A DNA stretch of 64,000 bases from Neodiprion pinetum (taxonomy: Eukaryota > Arthropoda > Insecta > Hymenoptera > Diprionidae). The translations under genes were made by a program, and so were the position numbers. Below are positions 13,508 to 27,123 of this stretch, piece after piece. The stretch's first letter is position 1. Each line of letters begins with the position of its first letter. The notes beneath the pieces are model-generated. The model was given only the letters and a program-made list of their open reading frames with translations, was not told where the DNA came from and did not search any database. The DNA is taken from the NCBI RefSeq assembly GCF_021155775.2, contig NC_060232.1:37817089-37881088 (forward strand), written 5' to 3'.

Positions 13508-16500
13508 TTATATAATCAGCCAGTTTAATTGGAGCAGCGATCTGCAGCCGCAAACCAGAACCCAAAAGCGAATGATATGAACGGACAGGGTTTTAACAAG
13601 GGTGCAAAGTGAGGCCGGAAGACGTTGTCCAAACTCGCTTCTTCCTTCCTGTCCGGCAGCGTCGCGTGTCAAGCAATTTCCGACAATACTGCGCTTTATC
13701 TTAGGCTGCAGGAAATCGGAAACGAAATTGTCAGTGAACTGTCGTGATTTCGAATTAAAAACACTCACGATTCGTTCGAATGAATGATAAATTTCTTTCA
13801 TCACATAATACGCGATTGTCAAATACTGCGAAGAAATGACTGCTGTTTTTTTTTTTTTTTTTTTTAAACTTTTACTCGAAACTGCGAAACAATAGCATAT
13901 TGTGAAACAAGGAGACAAACTCGGGCTATTTTCGGGCCGAGCGTAAGTTTGAAATACGAGTCGTAGGCGAGCCGAAGATGAATATTGCGAATAGAAACGT
14001 ATTCAAAAATGTTTACTCATCCTCAGCCGGTAGATCAGAGAAAGAACGGATAAGAAGATAAAGATGAAAGTGGTTTGCAAAAAAAAAAAAAAAAAAAATG
14101 GCAATTGCGTGGTGCAAAGTGCCAATTGCACAATGTTGTTCAGCTTAACCTTGCGAGAAAAATTGCGCAACAACGCGAACGCCGATACGTACATATACGT
14201 ACGTATAATATAAATTGCAGTTATGCAGTGCGATGCAAATGTGAATTTGTACACGTATACGCGCAACAATTTATACACATGTAACGAGAGTCTGGATATT
14301 TTTACGCCCACCCAAAGCCGTTCGGATTAGAGCTTTCGCTGGATTAGAATAAATTAAAAGATGTAAAATTTTTAAAAAACCCGACGACAAGCGAAGGAAA
14401 AAAAAAGCAAGTTATAACTGAAACGTAGTGGAGAGAATGAAAGTAAGAAAGTAAAAAAAAAAAAAAATAAAAATAAATAAAAATAAACTGGCGAATTTAA
14501 CGTGTATGCGTGCGTGCGCGTTTGTATTACATTACATACACACTAATATTCCCGAAGCGCTGAATTTGTTTTGGCGAATTGACGTCAGACGACCCTGCAG
14601 ACTATGTATACATACGCCTATATGATGTACTCTGTATAATACGTATACGTACAGGCAACTATACACGCCTACAAACCGCGGCGATCTATTTTTGCGACGG
14701 AGCAAATAAAGCCGAGTCGTCTGTATTCGCATGTACGATACGCGTATATAATACACAGATTATGTCCGTGACTCGAGACGGATCTTCGCAAGCTTGCCTA
14801 TGCCTAATCATCATTAGGACCTGACTTTTTCCCACCTTTTTTTTTTTTTTTTTTTTACTTCTCTCTTCGCAAGTAAGGAAAGCTCACAAATATTTGGCCC
14901 TGTATTTTGACAATGCACTTGAAAAAATTTCATCAGAGACAGCCGGGCGCGATATTCGCAAATATACGTAATATACGTACTCTAATTATTGTTTAATTTA
15001 TCGGTATATTGATATTTCGAAAATTTGATTTTCACATTAAGTATAACTTGTACCTGCAACGCGAAGCTTTTCTCTCAACCGATCAACCTCAGGTTTATGA
15101 TAGGTAGAGTATATCTATTGTTACAAGGGGGGAAATCACCAGTTTTGCCACTCTTTTTGATCCAGCGACGAGTCAGGGATAAAAGACGTACGAAAGCTTT
15201 CGCGTGGCAGAAAATTAGTAAATTTGCAGCGTCGATCAACGTTGTTGTAAAGAGAGTCGAACTCGCATTGTCATTGAAGTATTTTTCCTCATCCTTTATT
15301 TTATATTTTGATGCCTGTTTGTCCGCTTCGCAAGCTCAGGAACCTGTTATATTTGTCATTTAACGCCTGGTTCGTTGCGTTTGGTGTTTATGGCGAAAAT
15401 GAAGGATCTCAAATATATGTATACATGTATAATGATCCTTTTTCGTGTATAACATTTGGCGAAAATTCGCAGGCTCGTTTTCGTGAAGCTCAGTTTTTGC
15501 GGTTCATATTATTTCAACTCGAACCGTGATTAAACTATTCTTAGATTTCTCCGCTGCAGTCGAGGTTGATCAATTCTTCTTCTTTGCGACGATTGAAAAA
15601 TCTCTGTAGAATAACAGAGAATATAAAGTCTGTAGGTAAAAATAAAATCGTTCGATAACTTCGCTTGGAAGTTCAGAGATCTTCGAGTTCAAATGTATAT
15701 GTACCTAATATCTCTTCGTAGCTTCGAAATGAAAATGATCGTTATCATCATCGATTCGATGAAACGGCCTGTTATACAAGGTAAAACGAAATTCGCCCCT
15801 TAAATTTTTCTTCCTCTTTCTCTCTCTCTTTTATGCTTAACGTACGTTTCCCTCTTTTCCACGCGAAGCGATCGATTTTCCGAATAAATAAAATGTGCAC
15901 AAACACGAATTACAAATAAGAATACAGTCAGTAACGAGAAAGAGAGGCGGTAGAAAAACGACGATAACAACAACGAGGAAAATAATCCACCGGTAAATAT
16001 AAAATAAATAAACTCAAATCTTTGCCCAATTTCCTACACACGCGACGTGATTTTGTGCAGATTGTAAGAGAAGATGGCGGCTTGGATATAGAATGTAATT
16101 ACCGTGAATTTCTGCGCACACATATATATACATATACATATGTATATACACGTGGGAGTAAAGGAGGATTACCGCCAACAGGAACGGAAATGGAATTTAA
16201 TTATTCGCACGGAAAACGCATGGAATCTCTTATTCTTCGGTCACCGGGCTCGGTTAGCCGTCTCTTGCAAGGATTTTCAAAAACTCCGCAATCCTTTCTC
16301 GCCCCTTCAAAATCGGCCTTACATTTGCGATAAAAACTACTCTGCGATTTCGGTTATCACGGCTTGTTTAAATTTTTTTACAAGCATATTCCCGTTACGA
16401 AAGAAACTTTCAACGATGAAATTTGCCTTCTCGCTGTATTTAATCAAGCTTTCCTCCAAATCATTTCTTTCTTCCTTCGCATGCAAATAAAGCTGAATTT

Positions 16501-17953
16501 TTTAACCGCAAGGTTTAGCGCTAAAAAAAGTTTCATCCTCATTATGCCAGAAATAATTATACAATATTAGAATATACATGCGTAGTGTTATGTAAACGGG
16601 AATAAAAATACAACGCGTGGCAAAATTTCAAGTGTCGGACACAGGGTGTTCTTTTTTCTTTTTTTCCTATTTTTTTTTTTTTCTTTTTTTCTTACAAGAT
16701 GAAGGCGGAAACTCTGCGGACTTGTTTTTCTCATCCTCCATTTTCCTTCTCCCCTTGATACCTGTTTTGGCAGATTTTTTTCCAAGGGCTTCGAGCGCCT
16801 CCCGATCCTTGGTAAGAAGTCGTTAGTAACGTGTGTCAATCACATCGAACACTCTCGGAGCCCATCCTAAAATTGAAACGGCGTTGGGTGATCGATATAA
16901 CGTCAAGGAGTAGAATGAGTCGACGGTGTGTCGGACGAAATTTCCTTCCCTGTCACTTCTGATCGCGGGGCTTTAACTGCGATACGGGAATGAGAAATTG
17001 TTTTTTCCTTCATATTATCGGGTGCCGGGTGACAAAATAATAATTGTCTTTCTTTTCACCTTAAGGGGACGCCGCGCCACAGTCATACCTTACCGACCGA
17101 GTAAAATGTCACTTGTTTTCACCGTGCGTCAAAGCACGCGCAAAAATCCCGCAATCAGAGAAATTCTACACGCAATACCGAGTACAAATATCGACGAAAT
17201 CTTTGATTACGCGACAATAATGCCAAAAAATGTATTCTTGCTATCGGATCAGGACTCATTTGTAAGAATACGTTCTTCTGGTCTTATTACCGCATGAAAT
17301 AGAAAACATTTTGGACACTTTTGTTCGGCGTTACATGTAGAATCGCATTTGACAACGCGCGTCGATGCAATAGTTGAAATTTGTGAAATTTTCCTCGGTC
17401 GGTAAAGACGGACGGTTGTTATCCTCTTGAGATTCAAAAATTGTGTACTTACACCTGCTGTGTGCGTACATTGCGTATAATATTTGGGCACTTGGTTATT
17501 ATTATTAATATTATCATTGTTGTTATAATTATCACTTTTTCTGACGCACGCGTAGAAAAACGGACATAGCAAGCCAGAATATATTTACATACACAATATA
17601 CGTTATTTACTTGCTGCGTGACGTCAAACCCCGATACTCGAAATAAGTATTTCTTGAGACTGTTACATTAATGCTCAAACAACGTATTCGCAAACCTGGG
17701 TATACAATCGACTTCGTAATTACTGTTCGGCGGTTATATGCAGGCGTACCTATAACTTATTCCACGTGAATTACTTACACGAATACCTGTAACGTATGTG
17801 TATATAATTGATTTTATTGCCTAAACCGATTGACGTACACTTGACTGCGATGAGTATTATATACTCGCAAATTGAGGATAAATATTTGGACTTTGGATGT
17901 AACGTGTTATATACGTGAGGTGTATTAAAACTTTATGGCGACGAACGATGTTT

Positions 17954-17965
17954 CCCCCCCCCCCC
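17954..17965. repeat. Poly-C run (12 C)
   Basis: Twelve C followed by a T run. Confidence 0.95.
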
Positions 17966-18542
17966 TTTTTTTTCCTTGTACACAAATTATAATTCATCAA
18001 GTATTTCGATGAAGCATGAAAATTTTTGCTCATTCGAAATATATACACGTGATAAATTGTAAAGCGAAAAGCAGAATTATTGTTGAAAACTGAAAACTTC
18101 TCCGACCTCGTATCATATTTTCCGACAGGCAATAAAAAAAAAAAAAATAGAACTGATTTTGGATTAATTGCTAAACTGGAATAAAAAAATATTTATCGAT
18201 TGAAAATAATATTCGATGATTCGAATTGAAATAATTCTATTTCAAATGACATTTTCATGCAACAGTTGAACAGTCTGAATTTGAAATAAAGAAACGTCTG
18301 CCAAGGACAATTAAATTGAATATATTCTCTTGGATTCAACTGTTTTTTTTTATTTATTTTTTTTTTTTGCTTCCGTTTTAGCCTGTATAAACGAATCCGC
18401 AAAGTAGAAGGATATTGAATAACGACAATTATCGGCGAGTTGGGGTAATAGATCTGCAATTTGGAAGACATGCGGGGCAGGGAATAGCGCAGATAGTATA
18501 GAATTACATCTGAAAGAAAATTACAACACCTCACGCCATGTG

Positions 18543-18564
18543 TATATATATATATATATATATA
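18543..18564. repeat. (TA)n microsatellite
   Basis: About 11 TA units. Confidence 0.95.
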
Positions 18565-18671
18565 ATGGATTACGGCGTTGATTGTAACGCCCGGCACTAG
18601 ATTATAGATAGACTCGGCAGTGTGTGCAGGTGGATACCTATCAAGGAGCAGCGGAGGAGTACTTTGTTCGG

Positions 18672-18695
18672 TTAATTAATGGCGCCGTTAATTAG
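18672..18695. promoter_or_regulatory. Palindromic TAATTA pair around GGCGCC
   Basis: TTAATTAAT lies on the left, GGCGCC in the centre, and GTTAATTAG on the right, giving a near-perfect inverted repeat. TAATTA is the classic core bound by many homeodomain proteins. Two facing copies on a GC centre, inside a GC-richer patch, suggest a possible cis-regulatory site. Function is inferred from motif and symmetry only. Confidence 0.3.
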
Positions 18696-18919
18696 TAGAT
18701 AGATATATGGCGGGGGCGTGACGAGGATTCGCCGAGGGTGTAATGCGGGAGAAATACGCGTGACGTTGCCCTTGTTTCCAACTGTGCGAAAATCCTTACA
18801 ACACGCGTTATCGAACAGGACGCGGAGTCCTTACAGCGAAGCAGCTGATCCCAACATCTCTTTTCCCTCCATCTATTCCGAGCCCTCGACTTTCCCCTGA
18901 CAAATTGATTCGATATATG

Positions 18920-19176
18920 CAGAGTGAATTCTTAACGACTGCACGCTCCGTCGTCTGCTTGAGTTCAATGCGCGTGCGCTACGATCCGAGAGCGTCTGTT
19001 TGCCAGGGCGACCAACCGTCATAAATTTAGACGACGGTTCGCCGCGATTTATGCACGTAACCTCGAAATTTTTTACGGTTTGTCGCCCTGGCAAAACAGA
19101 CGCTCTCGGATCGTAGCGCATGCGCATTGAATCATAGCAGACGACGGAACGTGCAGTCGTTACGAATTCAACCTCT
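18920..19176. mobile_element. TIR element M1, copy 1 (about 257 bp)
   Basis: The left arm starts CAGAGTGAATTCTTAACGAC and runs to about 19016. The right arm, reverse-complemented, follows the same path for about 100 bases with few mismatches: ATTC.TAACGACTGCACG, CCGTCGTCTGCT, GCGCTACGATCCGAGAG, CGTCTGTTTGCCAGGGCGA and ACCGT. A short unique centre lies between the arms. Flanks include TA on each side, compatible with a Tc1/mariner-type TA target, but this is not proven. It has no coding capacity. I infer a non-autonomous MITE/foldback element. Confidence 0.85.
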
Positions 19177-19565
19177 ATACAAAGTTTTATGTGCGATCTG
19201 GATATTCTGAGGGACAGGTTTGGAAATTTCGATCAAATTACGAATTTGCGTATTTTCTGTCTCAGTTATCATGATCAAAACTTGCCGGATAAAAATTTCA
19301 TTATGCCTTTTTCTGCGGCACGAACGAGTTCCTGAAGAGTGAAATAAAAAGAAAAAACAAAAAAAAAAAATAACAATTTTCTCAGCACCGGCGATCAGCG
19401 GGAGGCAATTGGCAGTTCCGGGACGCCATCGAGTCCGTACTAATTGGCCGATAATTATGTTTCCTTCGCGGCTCGTCTCGAAACAGGTCGTTACATCTAT
19501 CTATCGAAAATTATGACCCCGAGTTAGGAAGGAGATATTGATTAAATAATATCCGGTCGCGTATA
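19177..19565. other. Spacer between the two M1 elements
   Basis: Nothing gene-like. It includes an A-rich tract near 19355-19370. Confidence 0.6.
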
Positions 19566-19863
19566 CAGAGTGAATACCTAACGACTGCACGGACCGTCGT
19601 CCGCTAAAATTTAACGCGCACGCGCTGCAATCCGAGATTGTTTGTTTGGCATGGCTACCAACCGTAGCGAACATAACCTGAAAAATTTTCTCACTTTTCG
19701 CTATGGAAGTTGTGCTCAACACCGACGATTGTAAAAATTTTTTAGGTTAGAACGCATCGCGGCGAGCTGTCATACAAATTTCTGAAGTTTGGCCACCCTG
19801 GCAAACAATCGTTCTCGAATTTCAGCAGACGACGGACGATGCGGTCGTTAGGAATTCGCTCCG
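19566..19863. mobile_element. TIR element M1, copy 2 (about 298 bp)
   Basis: Left end CAGAGTGAATACCTAACGAC and right end GTCGTTAGGAATTCGCTCCG are inverted copies of each other and match the M1 copy 390 bp upstream (CCGTCGTC, GCGC..CGCGC, CCAACCGT). It is flanked by TATA on both sides (19562-19565 and 19864-19867), consistent with a TA or TATA target duplication. The centre differs from copy 1 and contains its own small inverted repeat (AACCTGAAAAATTTT against AAAAATTTTTTAGGTT). It is more diverged than copy 1, so likely older. Confidence 0.8.
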
Positions 19864-22147
19864 TATAACCTGCGTCTGTCACCCGAAATCGTCGCGGGCG
19901 ATGTAGCGAGAAAATTTCTCGACCGAGAACGGATTTCGGTTTCATTTTTCTTTGGGAATGAACCGCGCGGCTTTCTTTTCCTTTCAGTCTGCTGCAAGCT
20001 CTGGGATCAACAATGCGGATCGTGCTCAAGCCGCGGAGTCGATGAGAGGCGATATCGCCATGTTTGTTTGTTATTTTTTTTTTCTTCAGAGCACCGATGA
20101 AATCGGTCAGCTTGTTGTTTTAATCTGAATTCCCGCCCGGCGATAGATGAGTTAGGCCGCTGAGTCACCCCGAATTACTCGAATGTTGCGGAATCGCGTT
20201 TAATCGAGTTCCGAAAAGCGCCGCTGCCGGTTCCTGTAACGTTATACAAAATGGATATTCCAGATCGATGTGGAATCCCGAAGGATTAGAACGAAACGAG
20301 CGAAAAATGTGCGCTTCCTCGAAAATCCCGCTTTTTTCTACGTTGTAAAGAAACGCACGGTCGTAATTGAAAAAACAAAAGCGCTGGATTTAAAACGGAA
20401 AAACTATGTCAGAAATGCGTCAAGCGAATTATTGGTATAAAGAAAAAAAAAGAAAAATATCTACAGATTAGGAATTTACGACTATTACACGACTCTGCCA
20501 AAAATACGTTCAATTTTCAACGACTTTTCTTTCAACGTCGTTCGCATCTATTTTTATACATTTTGTAGCCTTTCGGTAAATTCGTTAAAATTTGAAAAAA
20601 AAAAAAAAATAAAATAGAAAATTTCCATTTACCCCTTTAGTGGGAAGTTTTAGTGATTTGGCGTGAATAAGTGACTGAAAATAAAAAAATAAAACACAGC
20701 GGTTACGTTATAAATATGTTAAATTTCTTCACAAGTAACGTGTATCGAATAATATTTTTTTTTCACTTCTCCTCTATTTATATTTATTACACTTGTTGAG
20801 TATTTTATTGTTGGATATATTTCACTTGGATTTAGACACACGTATACGTAGATCCGTGCGTACGTATAACGCGTCTGTAGGTTGAAAATGAAGTTTCGTT
20901 GATTTATTCAAATATTGGTTTAACTAACGACACATCCGAGGCACATACCGCGAATACCGCACGTATGTTTTTATCCTTTTAGCAATTCAAATTTTCCCGA
21001 GAGACCTTACGAGTTACAGCCGGCCATCGGTTATCGATATTGTATCGGAATATGGTTCGAAGAGAATGAAAAATATCCTGTAAATTGAAACGCGATGAGA
21101 TGGACAGATATGTTGGTCAATTTTTCCTGCTAAAAACGACAGCAAAAATAGGTGAAGAAAAATTGTTTCCTTTCGACGAATCGCGATATTAGTAAAAAAA
21201 TTTTATTCGTCCACGTTTTCATTTACAGCCAAAAATGTTCGACCCACTTTTCGATATTATATCTGTAAGCTTTGGAAAAGAAAAAAAAAACAAGGTCGGA
21301 TGTTTCGTTACCGCAAAATCATCGATTGCACGAATGGTGCGATGAATTTTTTTTTTATCATCTCTGCTTTTTTTTCGCACGCGATTTTTATCGCTGATCA
21401 CTAAAAAGCGGTGAACATCGGATCGCGGCTGTGGAATTTGGGTTGATACTCATTTTGTTTCGATTTCGAACCTGCCGTTTTTAAAGCCGGTGTCGTGTCC
21501 GAATTTGTTTTTCATATTTACACATCGAGGATGTATTCAGGTCGCGTATTTCGCCAGTTTCTCAACGCGGTGTGAATATTTACCAAACGTTTACGTATTC
21601 ACGTCGGATTCTTCGTCTCGCCTTTTGAAACCCCAGGGATGGATATCCCTTCGAGTATCTACAGGTAGATACAGAATCATCGAACAGACGTCCGAGTTTC
21701 CGGCTTGCCGAATAAACGTTTGCTAAAGTTTCAACGCCTGCCACTCGCCAATTTCGATATCTAAGTTTTTGCGTATAATTACCAAACTTTGTATTCTTAC
21801 GTTTTTTCCTAAAATATCTTTGCAACCCAAAAGTATAACAATACCTTACAAATACTCAAATCCACGACTATTTCGTAACGTAAAACTCACAAAAATTAAT
21901 AAATTTTTTGCCATTCAAACTCCTCGAGGATTTACTCACCCGATATTATTCGACAAAGCAATTTCGTGAATCTTGAAGCTTTTCCGGCCGCCGTTAAACG
22001 ACCCGGAAGTGAAAATGAAACGATCCTGCCGATTGCTCGAAAGCGACGAAGCTTTGTTTTTCGTCCGAGTCCCTCGGCCAACAATTATTATTATTAAATT
22101 TCACACTATTCCGTCGAGCTTTCTTTTCCGCGCTCCGCAGTCTCTTA
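19864..22147. other. Non-coding stretch
   Basis: No gene supported. A poly-A tract lies near 20597-20610. A frame following an acceptor-like CAG at 21540 has no recognised domain and only a mediocre donor. Confidence 0.5.
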
Positions 22148-22150
22148 CTA

Positions 22151-22188
22151 AGAGCTTCTAAGAGCCCCCTAAGAGCCGCTAAGAGCTA
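22151..22188 (+). repeat. Short decamer repeat (CTAAGAGC x4)
   Basis: Four CTAAGAGC units spaced about 10 bp apart. It is a small degenerate minisatellite just upstream of a pyrimidine-rich CAG site. Confidence 0.85.
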
Positions 22189-24613
22189 TCGGCGGTTCTC
22201 TCCTTCTGTGCAATTCCGTTACAGGTATATCAGAGAGACCGAGAGACGGGTAGATGGGTAAGTGTACGGGCATGGAAGTCGATAAACTTTTTCACCGTCA
22301 ACTCGCAAAAGTTTCTACACTTTACCTCGGCTTATTACTACTTCGCCAATCCCCCTCCCCCTTCACCTTTTTTCTATTCTTCGTCGCCGTAATCGCCGCG
22401 TAATTATTTATAAAGTATACATATATTAAATTGCCTGCCATTTCACCGAAAATCATTCAACATTAATCGCACCTTTCATTTGTTCGATCTATTTTTGGTT
22501 CTACGTTTCTACATCTACGTTTGTACGGTTATTTAATTGTCGGGGTGAAATTGACGTTCTCGAACGATGTGCGTAATTTGTGATTTATTTTTTACCTTTA
22601 CGTTGCAGGGGACGAGTTTTAAAATACGCGGAACAGCTGACGTTTGTAATCTTGTAATCCGATGTACAAAGTCGGCTTGATTCTTGTTCGGGAATCTCTT
22701 GAAAGTTGAAACACGTCAAGTGCGATTTGCTAAAGCCTTCGGACAGGCATTAAGACTTCACTCCTGGGTTTCACGTGATTAACAAAGTTTTCGCCAATCC
22801 GTGATAACGGATTATTCCGCACTTGTACGATTTTTTCCTCACTCTGCTCTATGAAATATTCAATTTCAACAATTTTTATTTATCTCTGGATCCCGTCACC
22901 TCGCAAGCTTTCGCAAATAATTAAGTTAACGAGATTGAAAGAAAAAGGTGAAAAGCTTTGGAAAAATTGTTGAAATAAAAATGTTAATGCTTGGAAAATT
23001 TTCTTGTAGGGAAAAAAGTGGCGCGATTCATTTTGACAAACGATACGTAACGTGGGTTAAGTTAATAGAATTTTTATTCCTTCGTCAGAGGTTTACAAAT
23101 CTTTGGTTATATAAACACTCTGCTTCGTATGCTGTAAATGAATAAATAAATTCCTCTTTCGTTCCAAGAGCGCGAACGATGTTTAAACGTTGGAGAAGAA
23201 AAAATGTTCTAACAGATGTTTCGGTTAACCTTGTTTTTTTTTTTCAATCGGTTGATATTACATAAACCACACGCCTTTCTTCTCTGCCAATTTTTCGCGG
23301 TGCTTGCAGAAAAGGAAGTGAAAAAATAAATATCAGTTGGAAGCGATTTGTCGTGGGAAAATTTTATTCGCGTTATGAATTCGAGAATTACCATCGGTTT
23401 CAAAAGTTTCAACTACAAGAAACATAATTCGCTTGGAAAAATTTTTTCCTTCCGTTGATCGGTATTTATTTATTTGTATTTTTTTTGTTCTGGATAAATT
23501 GTGACAAGACTTAGAGAACCGATGATTTTTGACGTTGGAAAAATTGGTGTTGGAGAAAAATTGTAATATCGGTTAAACTGCGTGGAAATGCGGTGAAAAT
23601 TAATTGTTTTGTTATTCCGTACTTACAAAGCAACGAAAATTGATTTTTGTAGTTGCGAAAATTTGTTATTGTTTCGTATTACTATCTAGGAGCTTGACTA
23701 AACTTTTTATAAAGGAATGAGGAATTTTTCAATCAAGATGAGTGCAATTAAAATTGTTCGAAACAGTTGGCGAAGAATTTGGTAATTGGAAAAATTCGCG
23801 ATTGCATAATTCCTAGGATTAAACTCGAGAGCTTCACCGTCTCGGATTTATCCGAGCGATGTCAAGGGACGGTTTAGAATCAGGCAAGACGAGTGGCTGA
23901 GATAAAAGGCGGGGAGGCGGGCTAGTAAATACATGGAAAAGAAGATGTTTCACGGGTGATTAGAGCCGAGCCTCGTAACGTGTAAAACCGGGGGCCGCAG
24001 CCAGAAGCGAGGAAAATTGCCGTGCCAAATTCGCGAGGTGCGAGCGGGATTCGCGGATGATTCGACCTTGGAAGCAAATTCGCGGATATCGGGTGTGCCG
24101 AACGGATGAATTTATTTATATACGCTACGACGAGCTCCGGTAACTAATATTACTGTAGCGATGCCCGCCAAGCTCAAAATAATCGGTGCATCGAGACGGT
24201 CGATAAATCGAGTTTGAAAAATAATCGATCTTACTCGACTACCTGGGAAAAAATAATCGATTTCACCAAATGAAACAATTTTTGTTTTTTTTCACAGAAT
24301 TCTAAACCGATTCCTTTTTTCTTTCTCGTTCACCGGTTGAGGAAACGTTTTGCAATTTTTGTCTATTTTCGTATTCATTGACGTTAGGTGAATAGTTTCT
24401 TTTTTTTTTTTTTTTTTTTTTCTTTATATCAGTTGGGTTAGACTAATTTCATATTTCCTGAAAATATCATCAAAATTCACGATTCAATAAAACGTCCCGT
24501 TGTTGTAACTCGCAAAGTTTTGAAAGCTTGTACTTATACGACTAAAAAAAAAAATCACCAGTCAATTTACGTAGCGATGAATTTGCCGTTTATAGATTTG
24601 GACGAAGGAGAGG

Positions 24614-24618
<5 letters not shown>

Positions 24619-24647
<29 letters not shown>
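24619..24647. repeat. Poly-A run (29 A)
   Basis: Twenty-nine consecutive A. No element could be delimited 5' of it, so I do not call it a retroposon tail. Confidence 0.95.
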
Positions 24648-24795
24648 CGAATCAATTCGTCGAGATTTTCTTACGAACAACGGGTTAAAAACATACAACA
24701 AATAACGATTCAGCTACGGAATCGCGTCAAATCTGAAAAAGTATTGAATATACCGAAAACTCGAAGTTTTACCTTTATTACAGGCTTACGCATAA

Positions 24796-24840
24796 CAACA
24801 GCAACAACAACAGCAATAATAATAATAATAATAATAATAA
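24796..24840. repeat. (CAA)/(AAT) compound microsatellite
   Basis: Imperfect CAA/CAG units run directly into about eight AAT units. Confidence 0.95.
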
Positions 24841-25280
24841 CAATAGAGACGAAGAGTTGGGCTCGTTGTTTAAATATACTTGCTCCCTCATTAATTTTTT
24901 TCCCCATCCCCTCGTGCAAATTGGGAAACCGATCGCTCAGGTTTCACCCTGCGGCAAATGGTCTTTGCGTATAATGCACATATATATATATATATATGTT
25001 TGCGCGCGTGTGTGTGTGTGGTCGGTTTTTCTCAAGACGTGGGAATATTTATCGCCGGTACTCTGTCGCCGAGAGCACGCAGGGTAAATACGTAAATTTG
25101 CAAACTTTTCATCCCCGTTTCGTCGACGCTTTTGTTCTCCACTCGCCCCATAGAGCATCGCGACTTTTGTAACACTCTAATACACTGTTCGCATCCCTCG
25201 CGGGGCGGATAATTAAGAGCCGTTCAAAAGATGACGGGAAATTGCTTGTATACATATAATGAACGCTTTTCCATTTTAAG

Positions 25281-25302
25281 CCCCCCCTCCCCCCCCCCCC
25301 CC
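25281..25302. repeat. Poly-C tract (7 C, T, 14 C)
   Basis: Two C runs separated by one T. The minus strand is a G-run pair able to form a G-quadruplex. Confidence 0.95.
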
Positions 25303-27123
25303 TTCCGTATAACATATTTCTTTTCTTTCGCCCCCTAATTTTCGACAATTTTTTTTTTTTACAAGGTTGCGAATTACCGTATTTTCATTCGAATCTTTTC
25401 TTGCCCTATATATTCAACGAGGAAGTTGAAATCCGAGGTCTCGTTTATTCTTGTTTTGTTTTATTTTATTTTATCTTATTTATTTATTTTCTTTGGTTTC
25501 ATTTTATCACGAGTTTATTTTTTTTTAAATTTCACCTCGACATGTTTCGGCCCAGCAAAGGTAGTACGAGAAAATCGTTTTTTCTCAGTAGGAATAAAAG
25601 AAAAGTTGCGCCCAACTATCAATCGTGTGCATTTATAGTTGCCTTTGTTGAGAAAATTTCATTTTACCGTTTCTTCGCGACAGATTTTATAATAAAACTA
25701 ATACCCGTTCATTTGAACGAAATTAACATCCGAATGGAAAAATAGCTTTGAAAATGAGTGGAAATGAAGTTGGCGCGATGAGAAAATAAAAATATGAAAC
25801 CACATCTCTGTGTCTATCTTCTAATTTTCTTTCTTCGTCTTTATTTTCTCGCTTCGGTTTTCCACATCCCTGGTTGCGCCTTTCAGATTCTGATTTACGA
25901 GCTTGTTTGCGTTCTTGGCTTGTACTTTCGTACTTTTCTGATCTCCGGTTATTACCGCCATCGCATCGTCTGGTTTCACTTGAGACCCTCTCGAGGCCTC
26001 CGGCTAATATTTTACAACATCGGCAGGAATATCGCGCGGCATTCCTATCCCGTAATAAATAGCAGACGACGATTTTCCAAGACCGATGCCTGCTCCTGGC
26101 GTTTAAAACGATCCCTCTAATCGCCCCGAATTCATTAGGTAAATACATAACTCTCATCTTCTCCAGGCATTCATTCGCTTCGATATATGGCTAAAAATAA
26201 AGCCGCGTAACCCGGTTCTGCATTTTCTCCCTCGATCAAAGCCTCGTCGGATTCGTCATTACTGCGTATAATTATTCGCTCGTGAAAAGGACGAAAATAC
26301 AAATGGATATCGAATGCGAAGGAAGGTAACCGCTGACTCGCAATGATTCTTCGATATTTATAAGGGGTAAAACAAACTCGCGTAATGATGACAATAATAA
26401 TAATAATAACGACAACGTTAATGTTAAATAATACAGCTGATGCATTTTTCGTATCGTTTGCAAACTATGTTGTGTATAATATCCTAGATTGCGATTAAAA
26501 TTGTAACTTTTTCCTTTACGGAACTTAAATTTCTTATCAAACTTCATTCGTAGAGGGAATGGCGTTTTTTTTTTGTTGTTTTTTTTTTTTCACGAATAGA
26601 TTTATCAATTTTTACGGGATGAAGGTAAGACGAAAATTTCTGTAAAAATTTGCTCAAGCTTTCGGGTAATTTTCAAAACATTTATTTTTTTTTTTCTCTT
26701 ACATCGAGACGTTATTCGAAAATTTATACGATTCAAACAGTTGACCAAATCGATTTCCATCAACTAAATCTGGATGTCAAATATTGTTTCGAATTAAGTT
26801 ATTATCGTCAACACTGTTATCGTTATTACAATTCGAGTAATTATTACTTTTTTTTTTTGTTTTTTTTTTTTTTCTTCAATCTCATCGATCGCGCGATGTA
26901 GGAAAACTGAACATCGTCTGACAAAGCGAAAGAAAACAGATTCTGTTGATACACCGTGTATCACGGTCATATATTATACTACAGAAAGACGCATAATGCG
27001 AGATACTGCGTGGTTGTATTTCGGTTGCGAAACGGCCGTAAGATGAACCGGGAATTTTAGTCCGGAGGTAAAACGTATTTAGGATGAGTATAGATGTGAG
27101 TTTCGGAAGGAGGAGGTCGGCGA

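Larger units (their letters stand above)
10346..18671. other. Long non-coding stretch
   Basis: No gene supported across about 8 kb. It contains poly-T (near 11061-11080), a CT microsatellite (12308-12336), a 20 bp palindrome (13488-13507), poly-T/A runs near 13849, 14079, 14840 and 16670, a C12 run (17954-17965) and a TA run (18543-18564). Frames here are short and composition-driven. It may be intron. Confidence 0.55.
22258..27123. other. Non-coding stretch
   Basis: No gene supported. It contains poly-T at about 24401-24420, a run of 29 A (24619-24647), a CAA/AAT tract (24796-24840), TA and GT runs near 24979-25020, and the C-rich run at 25281-25302. The 144-codon minus-strand frame at 25723-26157 is charged and low-complexity, with no motif. 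Confidence 0.5.
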
